From Haloarcula rara (GTDB lineage Archaea; Halobacteriota; Halobacteria; Halobacteriales; Haloarculaceae), in contig NZ_CP119785.1 of assembly GCF_029338235.1 (NCBI RefSeq), forward strand, positions 744,001-808,000: a stretch of 64,000 nucleotides of DNA, given 5' to 3'. Every line of letters starts with the position of its first letter. Position 1 is the stretch's first letter. The notes under the pieces are model-generated. The model was not told the DNA's origin. It saw only the letters and a list, made by a program, of their open reading frames with translations, and searched no databases. The position numbers and the translations under genes are program-made. Positions 51,282-62,101 of the stretch are shown here, in pieces.

Positions 51282-53959
51282 TCGGCCAGCTCGGCGACCG
51301 TCTCCTCGATCCGCTCCACTCGGGAGACGTGCGAGCGGTTCGTCGTTGCGGACTTCTCGACCCGGACGAGGTCGTCGGCCGCACCGACGAGCTCCTCGTC
51401 GTGGCTGACGACCAGAATCTGGGCGACGCCGACCTCGTCGCGCATGTATCCCACGAGGTCGAGCAGCTGGGTGACGTGGCCCGAGTCCAGGAACACCGTC
51501 GGCTCGTCGAGGATGAGCGGCGGCATCGGCGCGGCCCCCTCGATACCCTCCGCCAGCAGCCGGTAGATGGCACAGCGCAGGCTGAGGTTGAACAGGGCGC
51601 GTTCGCCGCCCGAGAGCTGTTCGGGCTCCAGCGGGTCGCCGTCCTTCTGGTACACCGTCAGCTGGTACTCGCCGTCCAGTTCGATATGGGAGTACGAATC
51701 GTTCTGGTACACCAGCGAGAACGTCTCGTTCAGCATCCGTTCGAGCGTCTCGACGTTGCGCTGGCGGAGCTCCGCCCGAAGGGTGCCGTACATCTCCTGG
51801 AGCTGTTCGCTCTCCTCGTACAGCGCGTCGAGTTTCGAGACGGTATCGGCCAGTTCCTCGCGGCGGTCACGCAACTCCTCCAGCTCCTCGAGCTCGTTCG
51901 TCACGCCGCCGATAGCCGTCTGCAGGTCGTCGCGCTCCTTGCGCAGTTCCGCGAGTTTCCCGTCGGCCTTCTCGATGTACGCTTCGGCGCGCTCTCGTTC
52001 GTTTCTGGCCTCCTCGATACGGTCCTCGTCGACCTTCTCGGCGAGTTCCTGCTTGCGCTCGCGTTTCTCGGCCAGTCGCTCGCGGCGCTGCTCGTTCATC
52101 TCGGCCTGCTGGCTGCGCTTCTCGCGTAACTGCTCGATGTCGGTCGCCCGGTCGTCGATAGAGTCGAGTAGCTCCGTCACCCGCTCCAGTCGCTGAATCG
52201 ACTGCTTGACAGTCTGTTGCTCCTGGTTGCACTCGCCGATGACCGAGCGGGCCTCGGCGGCCCGTTCCTCGGCCTCACTGGCGGCCTCGCGCTTCGCCTC
52301 GGCCTCGGACTCGAGTTCGTCAGCTGACTCGCGTAGCTGCTCGATACGCTCTTCATCGGCTTCCAGACCCGATTCCTTCTCCTCGATGAGCTGGACGACG
52401 TTCGTCCGGTTCGATTCCAGCGAATCGAGCCGGTCCGCGGCCTCGGCCAGCGACTCGGCCCGTTCCAGGTCGTCTTCGAGCGTCTCGACCCGCTCGCGGG
52501 CCGTCTCCAGGTCGCTCTCAAGTTCGGCGACCTGTTCGCGGTCGTCCTCGATAGATTCGACGTGGGGGGACTCGGCGACGTCCTGGCCGCACTCGGGACA
52601 TTTCCTTTCCTCCAGCAGCGCCTCGGCCTCCCGGAGCGATTCGCGTTCGCTCTCGACTTTCGTCGCCAGTTCCGTCACCCGCTTTTGGGCTTCCTCTAAG
52701 TCGGTCGCGACCGAGTCACGGTGGTCCCCGGCGGCCTCGCGGTCGATATCGCTGTCCGCAAAGCGCGCTTCGAGGGTCTCGATGTCAGCATCGATGTCGT
52801 CGAGCTTCTCGCGGCGCTCGGCGACCGTCTCCCGGGCGTCTCCGAGCGCCGATTCGAGTTCCGCGGCTTCCTCTCGCTTGGCTTCGGCCCGCGAGGCGAG
52901 GTCCGCCGCCTCCGACTGGCGCGATTCTGCTTCGCTGCTGTGTTTCTGGGCCTCGACGCTCTGGGTCTTGATACGGGACTGGAGCTCCTCCGACCGCTCC
53001 TCGAGGTCGTCCAGCCGTTCCTCGACACGGTCCGGGTCGGGCTCAGCGAGGTCGGTCTCCGCAATCTTCTCGTCGAGTTCCGTCTCCAGCTCCGTCCGCT
53101 CGGTCTTCAGCCCCGAGATGCGCTCTGTGAGCGCCTCGCGCTCGCGTTCTGTCTCAGTAATCTCGCCCTCTAACTCCTCGATATCGCCGGTCAGCTCGGT
53201 GAGCTGTTCGCGGCGCTCCTCGTGCTCTTCGAGGACCGCAGTCGCCTGCTCCAGGGTCTCGGCAGCCGTCTCGCGCTGGCCTTCGATGCGTTCGATTTCG
53301 GCGGTCGTCTCCGAGAGGTCGCTCTCCAGGGCGTTCAGTCGCTCGTGGAGCCCTTTCTCCTCTTTCGCCTCTATCTGGTCGTCCAGCTGGTCGAGGCGAC
53401 TCCGTTTGTCGTCACGCACGCGCTTGACCCCGACGCGGGCGTCGCTGGCCCGCTCGCGGTACTCCTCTAGCTTTCCTAACTGCAGGAGGTCGTCGAGCAT
53501 ATCCTGGCGGTCGCCCGCCGAGGCATTGATGAGCTTGTTCACCTCGCCCTGGCGGACGTAGGCGCAGTTCACGAACGCCTCGCTGTCCATCCGCAGCAGT
53601 TCGGTGACCCGCCGGCGGACCGCCCGCGCCCCCTCGAAGGTGCCCTCTGGCGTCTCCAGGACGCACTTGGCGGTCGTCGCGCGCTCGCCGGTGTTTCGCA
53701 CGCGTCTGGTCAGGTGGTACTCCCCGCCCGCGTGGGTGAACCACAGTTCGACCGTGCAGTCGTCGGCGCCGATAGTGACCACGTCTTCTAGGTTCTCGTC
53801 GATGGCCTTCGAGCCGTACAGCGCGAAGAAACAGGCCTCGAGCAGCGAGGACTTCCCGCTCCCGTTGAGGCCGTGGATGACCGTCACGCCGGGGTCGAGG
53901 GTCAGGTCGGCGTCGTCGTAACACTTGAACGACTCCATCGCGACTCGCTGGAACCGCAT
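51278..53959 (-). CDS. rad50: DNA double-strand break repair ATPase Rad50
   Basis: 893 residues. The N-terminal Walker A is GLNGSGKSS (around 34), a long coiled coil follows, interrupted by the zinc hook CPECGQD (around 456), and the C-terminal lobe has [14 protein letters not shown] and [11 protein letters not shown]. The coil binds two DNA ends while Mre11 cuts. The start [12 protein letters not shown] is the family start; 28 upstream in-frame residues belong to the end of mre11. Read after mre11 with a 10-nt gap. Confidence 0.96.
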   Translation of the reverse strand: MRFQRVAMESFKCYDDADLTLDPGVTVIHGLNGSGKSSLLEACFFALYGSKAIDENLEDVVTIGADDCTVELWFTHAGGEYHLTRRVRNTGERATTAKCVLETPEGTFEGARAVRRRVTELLRMDSEAFVNCAYVRQGEVNKLINASAGDRQDMLDDLLQLGKLEEYRERASDARVGVKRVRDDKRSRLDQLDDQIEAKEEKGLHERLNALESDLSETTAEIERIEGQRETAAETLEQATAVLEEHEERREQLTELTGDIEELEGEITETEREREALTERISGLKTERTELETELDEKIAETDLAEPDPDRVEERLDDLEERSEELQSRIKTQSVEAQKHSSEAESRQSEAADLASRAEAKREEAAELESALGDARETVAERREKLDDIDADIETLEARFADSDIDREAAGDHRDSVATDLEEAQKRVTELATKVESERESLREAEALLEERKCPECGQDVAESPHVESIEDDREQVAELESDLETARERVETLEDDLERAESLAEAADRLDSLESNRTNVVQLIEEKESGLEADEERIEQLRESADELESEAEAKREAASEAEERAAEARSVIGECNQEQQTVKQSIQRLERVTELLDSIDDRATDIEQLREKRSQQAEMNEQRRERLAEKRERKQELAEKVDEDRIEEARNERERAEAYIEKADGKLAELRKERDDLQTAIGGVTNELEELEELRDRREELADTVSKLDALYEESEQLQEMYGTLRAELRQRNVETLERMLNETFSLVYQNDSYSHIELDGEYQLTVYQKDGDPLEPEQLSGGERALFNLSLRCAIYRLLAEGIEGAAPMPPLILDEPTVFLDSGHVTQLLDLVGYMRDEVGVAQILVVSHDEELVGAADDLVRVEKSATTNRSHVSRVERIEETVAELAD

Positions 53960-53969
53960 CAGCGACACC

Positions 53970-55274
53970 TCACAGGAATTCCTCCAGCGACTGGTCCTCG
54001 CTGCCCCCGGCCGTATCCGTCTCCGGGTCGGCGGCGGCTGCATCTGTCTCCGGGTCAGCAGCGGTCGATTCCTCGTCTGTGTCGCCGCCGTCAGTCTCGG
54101 CGTTGGCGGCCGTGACCTCGGCGTCGGGCGTCGCGGTGTCGCCGTCGCCCGCGGGCGACCCGGCGCCGTCCAGCGCGTCGGGGTCGTCTTCGACCAGTTC
54201 GCGCACCCGGTCCTCGACCGTCTCGGCGACGTTCGCGTCGGCGACCTTCGAGGCCCGGACCGTCTCGTCGATGTCGCGGGCGGCCCCGCTCAGCCCGAGT
54301 TCCCGCACGCGTTCGGCGACGGCGTCGTCGGGGTCGGCGAAGCTCACGCTGGTCTCGCGCTCGTCGGCGGTCAGTTCCCGGTGGTCGGTGACGCGGGCGA
54401 CGAGCGCCCCGTGGTCGAGGGCGTACTCCTCGATGCTCGCGGGGGCGATGGGCTCGCCGTCGCCGTCGATACTGACGATGACGACGGCGTCAGTGAGGTC
54501 GTACTGGCCGACCTGACTGCGGACCCGTTCGAGGCCCTCCGCGGCGTCGAGTTCCACGTCGACGAAGACGAACTCGCGGGTCTCGAGGCCGCGCCGGGTG
54601 ATCTGTACGTCGTCGTCGAAGGAGACGATGTTGTAGCCGCGGTCCTCGCGCTCGCTGGCGCTCGCGCGCTCGGTCGACCCGCAGTAGGTGACCCACGCGT
54701 CTTCGACCGCCTGCTTGCCGGGCTTGTGGTTGTCACCCAGCAGCAGGGCGTCGAAGTCGACCGACGATTCGCTCAGTACCTCGCTCGCCTCCCAGTCGCC
54801 GTAGTCGAAGGGCTGGAACAGACCGTGGGTCACGAGCGCGGCGTAGTCGGCGTCGTGGGGTGCAAAGTCGTAGTCGAGGTCGTCGCGTTTCGAGCGCGGG
54901 ACGAAGTCGAGGCCGTAGAAAGCCGTCTCACCCACGACGGTCGGTTCGTCGCCGAGGCGGGTTGCCAGCCCGAGCGAGGCATAGAGGTCGAGCCACTGGG
55001 CGTCCCGCTTGGCCTCGTGATTTCCCACGACGGCGAGAAACGGGATGTCGGCCGCGGCGAGCTCTTCGAGAATATCCAGTGTCCCCATGATGTCCGAGAG
55101 GGTCGGCCGGCGGTCGTGGAACAGGTCCCCGGCGTGGACCACCGCGGCCACGTCGTCGTCGATGGCGTCCCGGACGACGGCCCGAAACGCCGCGAGGAAG
55201 TCCTGCCGGCGCTCGGGCACGTGGTACTGCTGGTACCCGATGTGGGTATCGCCGGTGTGTATCACCCGTGTCAT
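53970..55274 (-). CDS. mre11: DNA double-strand break repair nuclease Mre11
   Basis: 434 residues. Metal ligands and catalytic His are visible in order: [32 protein letters not shown] and [10 protein letters not shown] capping domain and a long acidic low-complexity tail with repeats of [17 protein letters not shown] follow. It nicks DNA ends with Rad50. Start is ATG 55274 ([13 protein letters not shown]); 216 in-frame codons upstream belong to the shifted gene before it. It is second in the run 55778-51278. Confidence 0.96.
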   Translation of the reverse strand: MTRVIHTGDTHIGYQQYHVPERRQDFLAAFRAVVRDAIDDDVAAVVHAGDLFHDRRPTLSDIMGTLDILEELAAADIPFLAVVGNHEAKRDAQWLDLYASLGLATRLGDEPTVVGETAFYGLDFVPRSKRDDLDYDFAPHDADYAALVTHGLFQPFDYGDWEASEVLSESSVDFDALLLGDNHKPGKQAVEDAWVTYCGSTERASASEREDRGYNIVSFDDDVQITRRGLETREFVFVDVELDAAEGLERVRSQVGQYDLTDAVVIVSIDGDGEPIAPASIEEYALDHGALVARVTDHRELTADERETSVSFADPDDAVAERVRELGLSGAARDIDETVRASKVADANVAETVEDRVRELVEDDPDALDGAGSPAGDGDTATPDAEVTAANAETDGGDTDEESTAADPETDAAAADPETDTAGGSEDQSLEEFL

Positions 55275-55335
55275 CTGTGCGGGCGTATGCCAGCCGCTCC
55301 TAAAGCCGTGTCGCCACCGCGGTGAAAGTAGTGGG

Positions 55336-55778
55336 TCACGCCTCGTCCGCCGCGGCCCGGAACCGCTCGAACGTCGCGAGCGCCTCGCGACCGTCGGCAG
55401 CCAGCCCGCTGACCTCGTATTCGGCCCGCTCGACCGCCCGCTCCAGCCCGCCGAGGCCGACCGACTCGACGAACGCGGCGGCCGCCTCGATGTCTCCGGT
55501 CGCGTCGACGGCCCGTTCGATGACCGCCCGGTAGTCGGTCGCCGCGCCGGCTCCACCCGAACACGCCTGCGCAGTCGCCCCTCTCTGCCCCATTCGAACG
55601 CCGTGCCCTGCTCAGGGGCGACTCCACTGCCGGTTCGCTCGTCCGGCGGCCCCTCGCCGTCTTCTGGACCGCCCTGTTCGCGTCGCTGCCGTCCGTGCTC
55701 CCCGGTCGCCGTGCCGTTGGCTGCCTCCCCGTTCGCGAGCGCTGCCAGCGCCGCCTTCACCTGTTCGCTCTCGGTCAC
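55336..55778 (-). pseudogene. Haloarchaeal protein upstream of mre11, broken by one-base frameshift
   Basis: Two overlapping frames together make one acidic protein of about 147 residues. The N-terminal part starts at GTG 55778 (VTESEQVKAALAALANGE...) and reads to about 55580. The C-terminal part (CSGGAGAATDYRAVIERAVD..., ending FERFRAAADEA) is in a different frame. Adding one G in the run of four G at 55578-55581 (plus strand C) joins them as WGREGATAQACSGG without a break. A sequencing error or a real frameshift both fit. It is the first gene of the mre11-rad50 run; function unknown. Confidence 0.65.
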
Positions 55779-55853
55779 AGGGTCGATGGTCCCGGTATCG
55801 CATATGAACGTTCGGCCGAGAGTTGAAGTACGGTGCCGGGAGCACGCCCGGCT

Positions 55854-56372
55854 ATGACCGACGTGGAGACACTCGCAGAACGGGTCGACACGGTCGAACG
55901 GGCAGTCACGGATGGCGACCACGGCTTCCCGGCCGTCGACGACCTCGCGGAGCTGACCGAACGGGTCGAGACCCTCGAAGCCGAGGTCGCCGAGCTGAAC
56001 GACCGCACCGACGAGCTCGAAGCCGCCACGCAGGCGCTCAGGGGGTACGTCGGTAACGTCCGCTCGGTCAACGAACGGGTCGAGGGACGCGCCGACGCGG
56101 CGCTCGCGGCCACCGAGCGGCTGGAACGGCGCCTCGACGCGGTCACCGAGGAGCGCCGACCGGCCGACGCTGGGGCTACCGAACCGGGGGTCGACCGCCG
56201 AGAGAAATCCCTCGACAGCGTCCCCGAAGAGCGGGGTGTCGGCGGACGGACAGAGGGCCGCTCCGGGGTCGACACCGACGGGTCAGCACGGGCCGAGAAC
56301 GACGAGTCGGAGTCGTCGGAGGCCGACGGGCGGGACCCCGGCGTGCTCGAACAGATACGGTCCCTGCTGTGA
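55854..56372 (+). CDS. Coiled-coil protein at the start of the pilus-type cluster
   Basis: 172 residues. An N-terminal coiled coil (LAERVDTVERAVTDGD, then LTERVETLEAEVAELNDRTD and ERVEGRADAALAATERLERR) is followed by an acidic linker and ends with DPGVLEQIRSLL. It precedes the ATPase by two genes and overlaps the next start. In related haloarchaea a short coiled-coil protein heads this cluster, as I recall. It may assist assembly of the ATPase. The start at 55854 (MTDVETL) is preferred to one seven codons upstream. Confidence 0.75.
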   Translation: MTDVETLAERVDTVERAVTDGDHGFPAVDDLAELTERVETLEAEVAELNDRTDELEAATQALRGYVGNVRSVNERVEGRADAALAATERLERRLDAVTEERRPADAGATEPGVDRREKSLDSVPEERGVGGRTEGRSGVDTDGSARAENDESESSEADGRDPGVLEQIRSLL

Positions 56373-56833
56373 TACTCCGCGTCGTCCTGGCAGCGGTCCT
56401 GACCGCCGCGCTGCTTTCCCCCACACTCCCGGCGATGGCCGACGTCGGTGCGAACAGGGCCGACAGCACCATGGACCGCCAGCTTGGGAGCCTCAGCGAG
56501 GAGCTGGAGACGATGGTCGAAACTGACGACCCCACGGCGGGCCGTGGCGCCCGCCACGTCACCGAACTCCGGCTACCCGACCGGTCACTGACGAGCGCGG
56601 CCGTCACCCGCCTCCGCTTTGCCAGCCGCGAGGGGGTCGCCGTGGCCTCGTGGCAGGTCGGTGACAGCGCGACGAGTCGGACGCGCCTCGCCGGCACCCC
56701 CGTCCGCGGCGCTGGCGGCGGACCGGTGACTCTCCGCGAGCCGGGGACCCACCGGCTCGTCTTCGAACTGCGGGCCCGGGCCGGGAAGCCCGTCCTGACG
56801 GTGAAACGGCTGGGAGGTGAGCCCGATGCGTGA
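56369..56833 (+). CDS. Exported protein of the pilus-type cluster
   Basis: 154 residues. The N-terminus VILRVVLAAVLTAALLSPTL followed by PAMADVG is a Sec-type signal peptide or anchor. The mature part is small and beta-rich, with VAVASWQVGDSATSRTRLAG and THRLVFELRARAGKPVLTV. It overlaps the gene before by 4 nt (GTGA) and the ATPase after by 8 nt. Its place next to the ATPase suggests a part of the secretion or pilus structure outside the membrane. Not recognised by family. Confidence 0.72.
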   Translation: MILRVVLAAVLTAALLSPTLPAMADVGANRADSTMDRQLGSLSEELETMVETDDPTAGRGARHVTELRLPDRSLTSAAVTRLRFASREGVAVASWQVGDSATSRTRLAGTPVRGAGGGPVTLREPGTHRLVFELRARAGKPVLTVKRLGGEPDA

Positions 56834-58662
56834 GTGGTTCACCGACGACGAGCCCGAGCCCGACTGTCGCTGTAGGACCGAGCGCGAGCGAGCGACGCTG
56901 ACCGTCGACGCCGCGGACTGTCCCGGCGACGGGCGACTGAGTGAGTCCCCGGACTGCCGGGCGACCGTCGTTGCGGCGCTGGGCCACGGTGACGTCGATA
57001 GCGTCGTCACCACGAGCGAGGGGCTCGAACGAGCATATCTCGACGCCGACGCGGCGCTGCTGGTTGCGGCCGGGCGGTTCGCGACGCGGGTGGCGGCCAC
57101 GGACGAGCGGCTGGCCGAGCGCGCTCGGCGGGACCCGCTTGCCGCCGCGACAGAAGCGACCGGCCGGGCGGGCCACATTGCCGACCTGGCGGCCGAGACC
57201 GGGTTGGCAGTCGCCGCCGAGGAGTCTCGCCCGAGCGCGCGCTTGACCCGTACGTCGGCCCAGCGGTCAGCGACGCTCGCATCGCCGCCAGTCCCCCGCC
57301 TCGGCGGAACTCAGGGACCGCCGAACCGTCGAGACCGGGGCGACCGTCCGCCGGTACGAGACGCCGTCTGGGGAACTGGACAGCTACCACGTCCGCCCGC
57401 GGGAACACGAGTTCGACGCGGCGACGACGGCGGCACTGGCCGAGGCCGTCGACCGGCTGGCGACGGCGACCGACGAGCCGGTCGCCCCCGAGGACGCCGC
57501 CGAGCGAGTCGTCGACGACGGCGGGACGGCGACCCGGCTGGCGAGCGTCCTCCGAAAACACACCGAGGGGCTCGGCATCCTCGAGGACGTCTTCGCCGAC
57601 CCGCGTGTCTCGGACGTGTTCGCGACGGCCCCCGTCGCTGAGACCCGACTGCGGGTACGCGTCGACGGCGAGACCTACCGGACCAACATCCGGCTGACGG
57701 AGCGGGGCGTCCGGACGCTCGCCTCCACCTTCCGCCGAACGAGCGGCCGGGCGTTCTCCCGGGCCAGCCCGACGCTCGACGCGACGACGACCGTCGCCGA
57801 CCGGCGGGTCCGGGTGGCCGGCGTCACCGAGCCGGTCAGCGACGGCGTCGGCTTCGCCTTCCGGGGCCACGACGAGGAGTCCTTTCGGCTCACCGACCTC
57901 GTCGAGAACGGCAGCGTTCCGCCGCGGGTGGCCGGCCTCCTCTCGGTCGCCGTCGAACGCGGCGCGGCGTGTCTCGTCGCCGGACCGCGCGGGGCCGGGA
58001 AGACGACGACGCTTGGGGCGCTACTGTGGGAGCTGCCACGGACCGTCCGCACGGTCGTCATCGAGGACACCCCGGAACTCCCCGTCTCGGCGCTGCAGGC
58101 GGCCGGCCGGGACGTTCAGCCGCTGCGAACCGAACGCGGTGACGGCCCGTCGGTGGACGCGACTGCCGCGCTCCGGACCGCGCTGCGGCTCGGCGACGGC
58201 GCCCTCGTTGTCGGCGAAGTCCGGGGCGAAGAGGCCGGCGTCCTCTACGAAGCGATGCGCGTCGGCGGCGGCGACAGCGCGGTGCTTGGGACCATCCACG
58301 GCACCGGCGGCGACAGTGTGCGAGAGCGACTCGTCTCGGACCTCGGCGTGCCCGAGAGCGCCTTCGCCGCGACTGACCTCGTCGTGACCCTCGACCCGCC
58401 GACCGCCGACGGCGGGCGCGGTATCGCGGCGGTCGAGGAGGTCCGCGGGCACGAGGACGGCGTCGCCTTCGAATCGCTGTTCCTGCGTGAGGGCCCCACG
58501 GCGACGGCGACCGGTCGCATCGACCGGGGCGCCAGTCACCTGGTCGAGTCGCTGTCCCACGCCGGGGAGTCCTACGCCAGCGTCCGCGAGACTATCCGTG
58601 ACCGCACGGCGGCACTCGCCCCGCCGGACCTGGCGGCAGGGAGCGCCGAACCCGAACGATGA
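56826..58662 (+). pseudogene. Type II/IV secretion-type ATPase (PilB/TadA-like), frameshifted twice
   Basis: About 612 residues in three frames. Frame 1 runs from ATG 56826 (MREWFTDDEPEPDCRC...) to about 57240. A short middle part in a second frame, LDPYVGPAVSDARIAASPP (57242-57297), and the rest in a third frame from there to the stop complete it. One missing base near 57233-57242 and one missing C in CCCCC at 57293-57297 would rejoin it. The ATPase core has Walker A GPRGAGKTT, VIEDTPELP, VVGEVRGEEAG and LGTIHGTGG. It would power pilus or secretion assembly at the membrane. Confidence 0.75.
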
Positions 58663-60366
58663 GCGAGCCAGCGACAGAGACAGCGGACGACGGTGCGGCC
58701 GAACTACTCGGGCGGCTGGTCACCGTGCCAGAGGGGTACGGGCGGGCCTGTCGGTTGCTTGGCCTGTCGACGCCGCCCGAGACGCTGCTCGCGGGGAGCT
58801 ACGCGCTGGCCGTCGGCGTCTGGCTGGTCGGTGTCGCCGCCCTCGCGGTCGGCTCCGGACCCGTCGCAGTTGCCGTCGGGGCCGGGAGCGCGGTCGCCGC
58901 CGTCGGGGTCGCACTCGGCGGTCGCTACGGTGTCGGCCTGGCGGCACAGGCCCGGCGCATCCGTGCGCTGGGTGCTGCCCCGTCGCTCGTAGCGACACTC
59001 GTGCTGGGAATGACGCTGTGGCCCAGCGCCGAACGGGCGGCGGTCTTCGCCGCCAGCGCCGGCGACGGGCTCCTGGCGGAGAGTCTCGACACCTATCGGC
59101 GGCGAGCGGCTCGGACCCCGGAGCGGACTGGACGCGTTCGGCCGCGGGTGGGCCGACGAGTTCCCGGCGCTCGAGATTGCGATTACCCGTATCGAGCGGG
59201 CGGCAGGGGTGACGGCCGACGAGCGCGCCGAACTCCTCGAGGCGGCCCGCCGCAGCATCCTCCACGGGACCCGCGACGAGATGGCGTCGTTCGCCGCCGA
59301 CCTTCGGGCGCCGGCGACAGCGCTGTACGCCTTCGGCGTCCTGCTCCCGCTCGCGCTGGTCGCACTGCTGCCCGCCGTCGGTGCCGCCGGGGTGCCCGTC
59401 GGCCTGCCGCTGCTGGTCGTGACCTACGGCATCGTCCTCCCGAGCGCGCTCGTCGCCGCAAGCGCGTGGCTGCTGGCACAGCGACCCGTCGCGTTCCCGC
59501 CGGCGCCGGTCCCGCGGAGCCACCCGGGCGTCTCGACCGGGCCGCTGGACGCGCTCGGCACCGGGGCGGCCGCCGCCGTCGGCGGCTGGCTCGCCGGGCG
59601 TCTCTTCCTCCCGGCGTGGGCCCCACCGATTGTAGCCCTCGGGCTGGGTGCCGGGTCGGCACTGCTCGTCTACTACCGACCGGTAAAGGAAGTGCGGGAC
59701 CACGTCGGCGCGGTCGAGGACGGCCTCCCCGCCGCACTCTCTGCCATCGGGCGCCGCGTCGAACGCGGCGAGTCAGTCGAGTCGGCGTTCGACGCCGCGG
59801 TCGACGCCACGCCGGAGCCGCTCGCGGCCGTACTCGAGCGGACCGTCGAACGCCAAGTCACTCTCGGCGTCGACATCGAGACAGCCTTTCGTGGCGAGCA
59901 CGGCACGCTGTCGACGCTCCCCAGTCCTCGACTCCGGCGTGCCGCTGTCCTGCTGGGTGCGGCTGCCGATATCGGCCCGCCGGCCGGCGAGACCATCGCG
60001 ACCATGGGCGACCACCTGGAGGAACTGGCCGAGGTCGAACGGGGGACACGCCGGCAGCTCTCGCAGGTCACCGGCACGCTGTCGAACACCGCCGCGTTCT
60101 TCAGTCCGCTCGTCGGCGGGACGACCGTCGCCATGTCGGCCGCGATGAGCGGCGGCAGCGGCCCCATCGAGTCGGTGTCGACCGCGTCGCTCGGCCCGGT
60201 CATCGGCTGGTACTGTCTCGTGCTGGCGGTCGTACTGACGGCGCTCTCGACCGGCCTGCACCGCGGGCTCGACCGGCCACTGGTGGGCTATCGAGTCGGG
60301 ATAGCGCTCTGTTCCGCGACGGCGGTGTACTGCGTGGCCGTGGTGGCGACGGGAGCCGTCGTGTGA
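58659..60366 (+). pseudogene. TadC/PilC-like membrane platform protein, frameshifted once
   Basis: About 568 residues in two frames. The first part (ATG 58659, with YALAVGVWLVGVAALAVG and further helices) reaches about 59115. The second continues as SGLDAFGRGWADEFPALEIA, then MASFAADLRAPATALYAFGV and eight or so further hydrophobic runs. One extra base in CCCCGG near 59116-59121 accounts for the shift. The protein pairs with the ATPase above, whose stop it overlaps by 4 nt, as a T2SS-F type platform in the membrane. Confidence 0.72.
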
Positions 60367-60400
60367 GCGTTTATATCCGAAGCCGGGACCAGCCCGGCCC

Positions 60401-60862
60401 ATGTTCGACACCAACGTCGACACGGTGTCCGTCTGGGTGGCCGTCGGGGCGGTGAGCGTCGCCGTCCTCGGCGTCGTCACGCAGCTGCCCACGTCGGCAC
60501 CACCGGACGGCGCCGCCGCGGCGACGACGATAGACGAGGTGGCAACGGGTCCACCGGGGTCGGTCGCCACCCGCGAACTGCACGCGACCGAGTGGTCGCT
60601 TTCGGGCCGCCAGCTCGGCCTTCGCTCTGCCGGTGGTACCGTTCACGAGACGCTGTTACACCAGGTCATTCCGGCCGTAAACCCCAGTCTCACCGCTGTC
60701 CTCGAGGGTAAACGGCCCTCGAGCGTGTTCGGCTCGCCCGACGCGTTCAGGCAGGCAACGGAACGGGCACAGACCGACCGGGAACGGTGGCGAGCGGCAC
60801 CGGACCGTCTCACGGCCAGACACGTCGCCTGGGGAGGGGTCGATGTCACGCTCGTCGGCTAG
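60401..60862 (+). CDS. Single-helix protein of the pilus-type cluster
   Basis: 153 residues. An N-terminal helix (VWVAVGAVSVAVLGVVTQLP) anchors it, and the rest lies outside: LHATEWSLSGRQLGLRSAGG then HQVIPAVNPSLTAVLEGKRP. The short segment before the helix (MFDTNVDTVSV) resembles a pilin-like leader only faintly. TTTATATCC lies about 29 nt before the ATG, so a second promoter may drive this part of the cluster. Confidence 0.72.
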   Translation: MFDTNVDTVSVWVAVGAVSVAVLGVVTQLPTSAPPDGAAAATTIDEVATGPPGSVATRELHATEWSLSGRQLGLRSAGGTVHETLLHQVIPAVNPSLTAVLEGKRPSSVFGSPDAFRQATERAQTDRERWRAAPDRLTARHVAWGGVDVTLVG

Positions 60863-61232
60863 GGCGGCCACCGAGCCGCTGGCGGCGCTCGTCGCCGTCT
60901 TCGCCGTCACCGCCGGGCTCGCGCTGTACGCCGGCACCCTCGACGAGACACTCGCCGGGGTCGGTGGCGACCGGGACGTGGCAGGCCCCACCGCCGACGC
61001 CGTCGAACGGCGGGTGACCTCCGGCGGTGTCGTCGACCCGGAACGGGTGCCGGACGCGCTGGCAGCCGTGCCGTCGGGCTACGAGGGCAACGTCACACTG
61101 CGAGCCGAGCGACAGTGGTCCGCCGGGCCGACACCGCCGGCGACGGCCGACACCGACAACCGGACCGTCAGCGTCGCGCTCGGTCCGGCGACGGTCCGTC
61201 GGGGCCGACTCAGGGTGGCTGTCTGGCGATGA
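60843..61232 (+). CDS. Pilin-like small anchored protein
   Basis: 129 residues. After MSRSSARAATEP comes the hydrophobic helix LAALVAVFAVTAGLALYAG and an outer domain ending RRGRLRVAVWR. A short basic leader followed by one helix is the layout of archaeal pilins and pseudopilins, though a clear peptidase site is missing. It overlaps the gene before by 20 nt and the next by 4 nt (ATGA). Confidence 0.72.
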   Translation: MSRSSARAATEPLAALVAVFAVTAGLALYAGTLDETLAGVGGDRDVAGPTADAVERRVTSGGVVDPERVPDALAAVPSGYEGNVTLRAERQWSAGPTPPATADTDNRTVSVALGPATVRRGRLRVAVWR

Positions 61233-62101
61233 GCCGCGCGACCAGCACCGTGGTCGACGTGACCGCGTTTCTCCTGCTCGTCGGCGCCGCCGTCGCAGTC
61301 GTGGTCAACGGTGCCGCGGTCGAGCCGACGACGACCGAGAACCCGGCCGCCGAGCGGACGGAGCTGCTCACGACGAGCACGGCCAGTGTCGAGTACGCGC
61401 TGGCCGTGCCGGGCGACCCACCGCCCTGGACGACGAACGCGACTGCGGCCCGCCAGCGGACAGCCCACGGCACGCTCGCGGAGCTGCTGGCCGAGGCGAC
61501 GATGAGTCGCGTCAGCTTCGAGGGCCACCGGCTCTCGCGGGCCGGGACCGGATTCGAGCGGCACGTGGCGACGACGACACGGAACCGCCTCCACGAACGG
61601 GGCCGCCGGACCGCCGTGCGGGCCCACTGGGAACCGTATCGCGGCGCGCCGCTCGAAGCCACCATGCGCGTGGGCGAGCGCCCGCCGCCCTCGGCAGACG
61701 TAGACGCGGCGACGACGACCGTCCCGAGTCCGGCGCCGGTCAGGAACGGTACGCTCCAGCGAGTCGCGAGGACCTCTGGGTACCGGGGCGTGGGGGCGGT
61801 GGTGGCCGGCGCCGTCGTCGATGGACTGTTCCCGCCACAGCGGGCCCAGCTTGCCCTCGACGGCGACTACCCCGACGGTCGACTGATGACTCGTCGCTAC
61901 CGCCGGATGGGGGCGCTCACCCGCGCCGGCGAGCTCTCGGTCGAATCCACGTCGGCGGGTGAGCTGAACGAGGACCTGACGGGGGCACTGACGGAGCGGT
62001 TCGCGAGTGATATGCAGCGCCGCTTTGACTCTCCCGAGGCCGCCGCAGACGCCGTCCGAACTGGCAACGTCAGTATCACGGTCAGGACGTGGGAGCCATG
62101 A
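61229..62101 (+). CDS. Anchored exported protein of the pilus-type cluster
   Basis: 290 residues. The anchor is TSTVVDVTAFLLLVGAAVAV after a short start MSRA. The outer part contains repeated Thr-Thr and Arg-rich helices (RTAVRAHWEPYRGAPLEATM, then VVAGAVVDGLFPPQ) and ends DAVRTGNVSITVRTWEP. The ATGA overlaps on both sides put it in one transcript with its neighbours. It could be a minor pilin or a lateral wall component. No fold recognised. Confidence 0.75.
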   Translation: MSRATSTVVDVTAFLLLVGAAVAVVVNGAAVEPTTTENPAAERTELLTTSTASVEYALAVPGDPPPWTTNATAARQRTAHGTLAELLAEATMSRVSFEGHRLSRAGTGFERHVATTTRNRLHERGRRTAVRAHWEPYRGAPLEATMRVGERPPPSADVDAATTTVPSPAPVRNGTLQRVARTSGYRGVGAVVAGAVVDGLFPPQRAQLALDGDYPDGRLMTRRYRRMGALTRAGELSVESTSAGELNEDLTGALTERFASDMQRRFDSPEAAADAVRTGNVSITVRTWEP

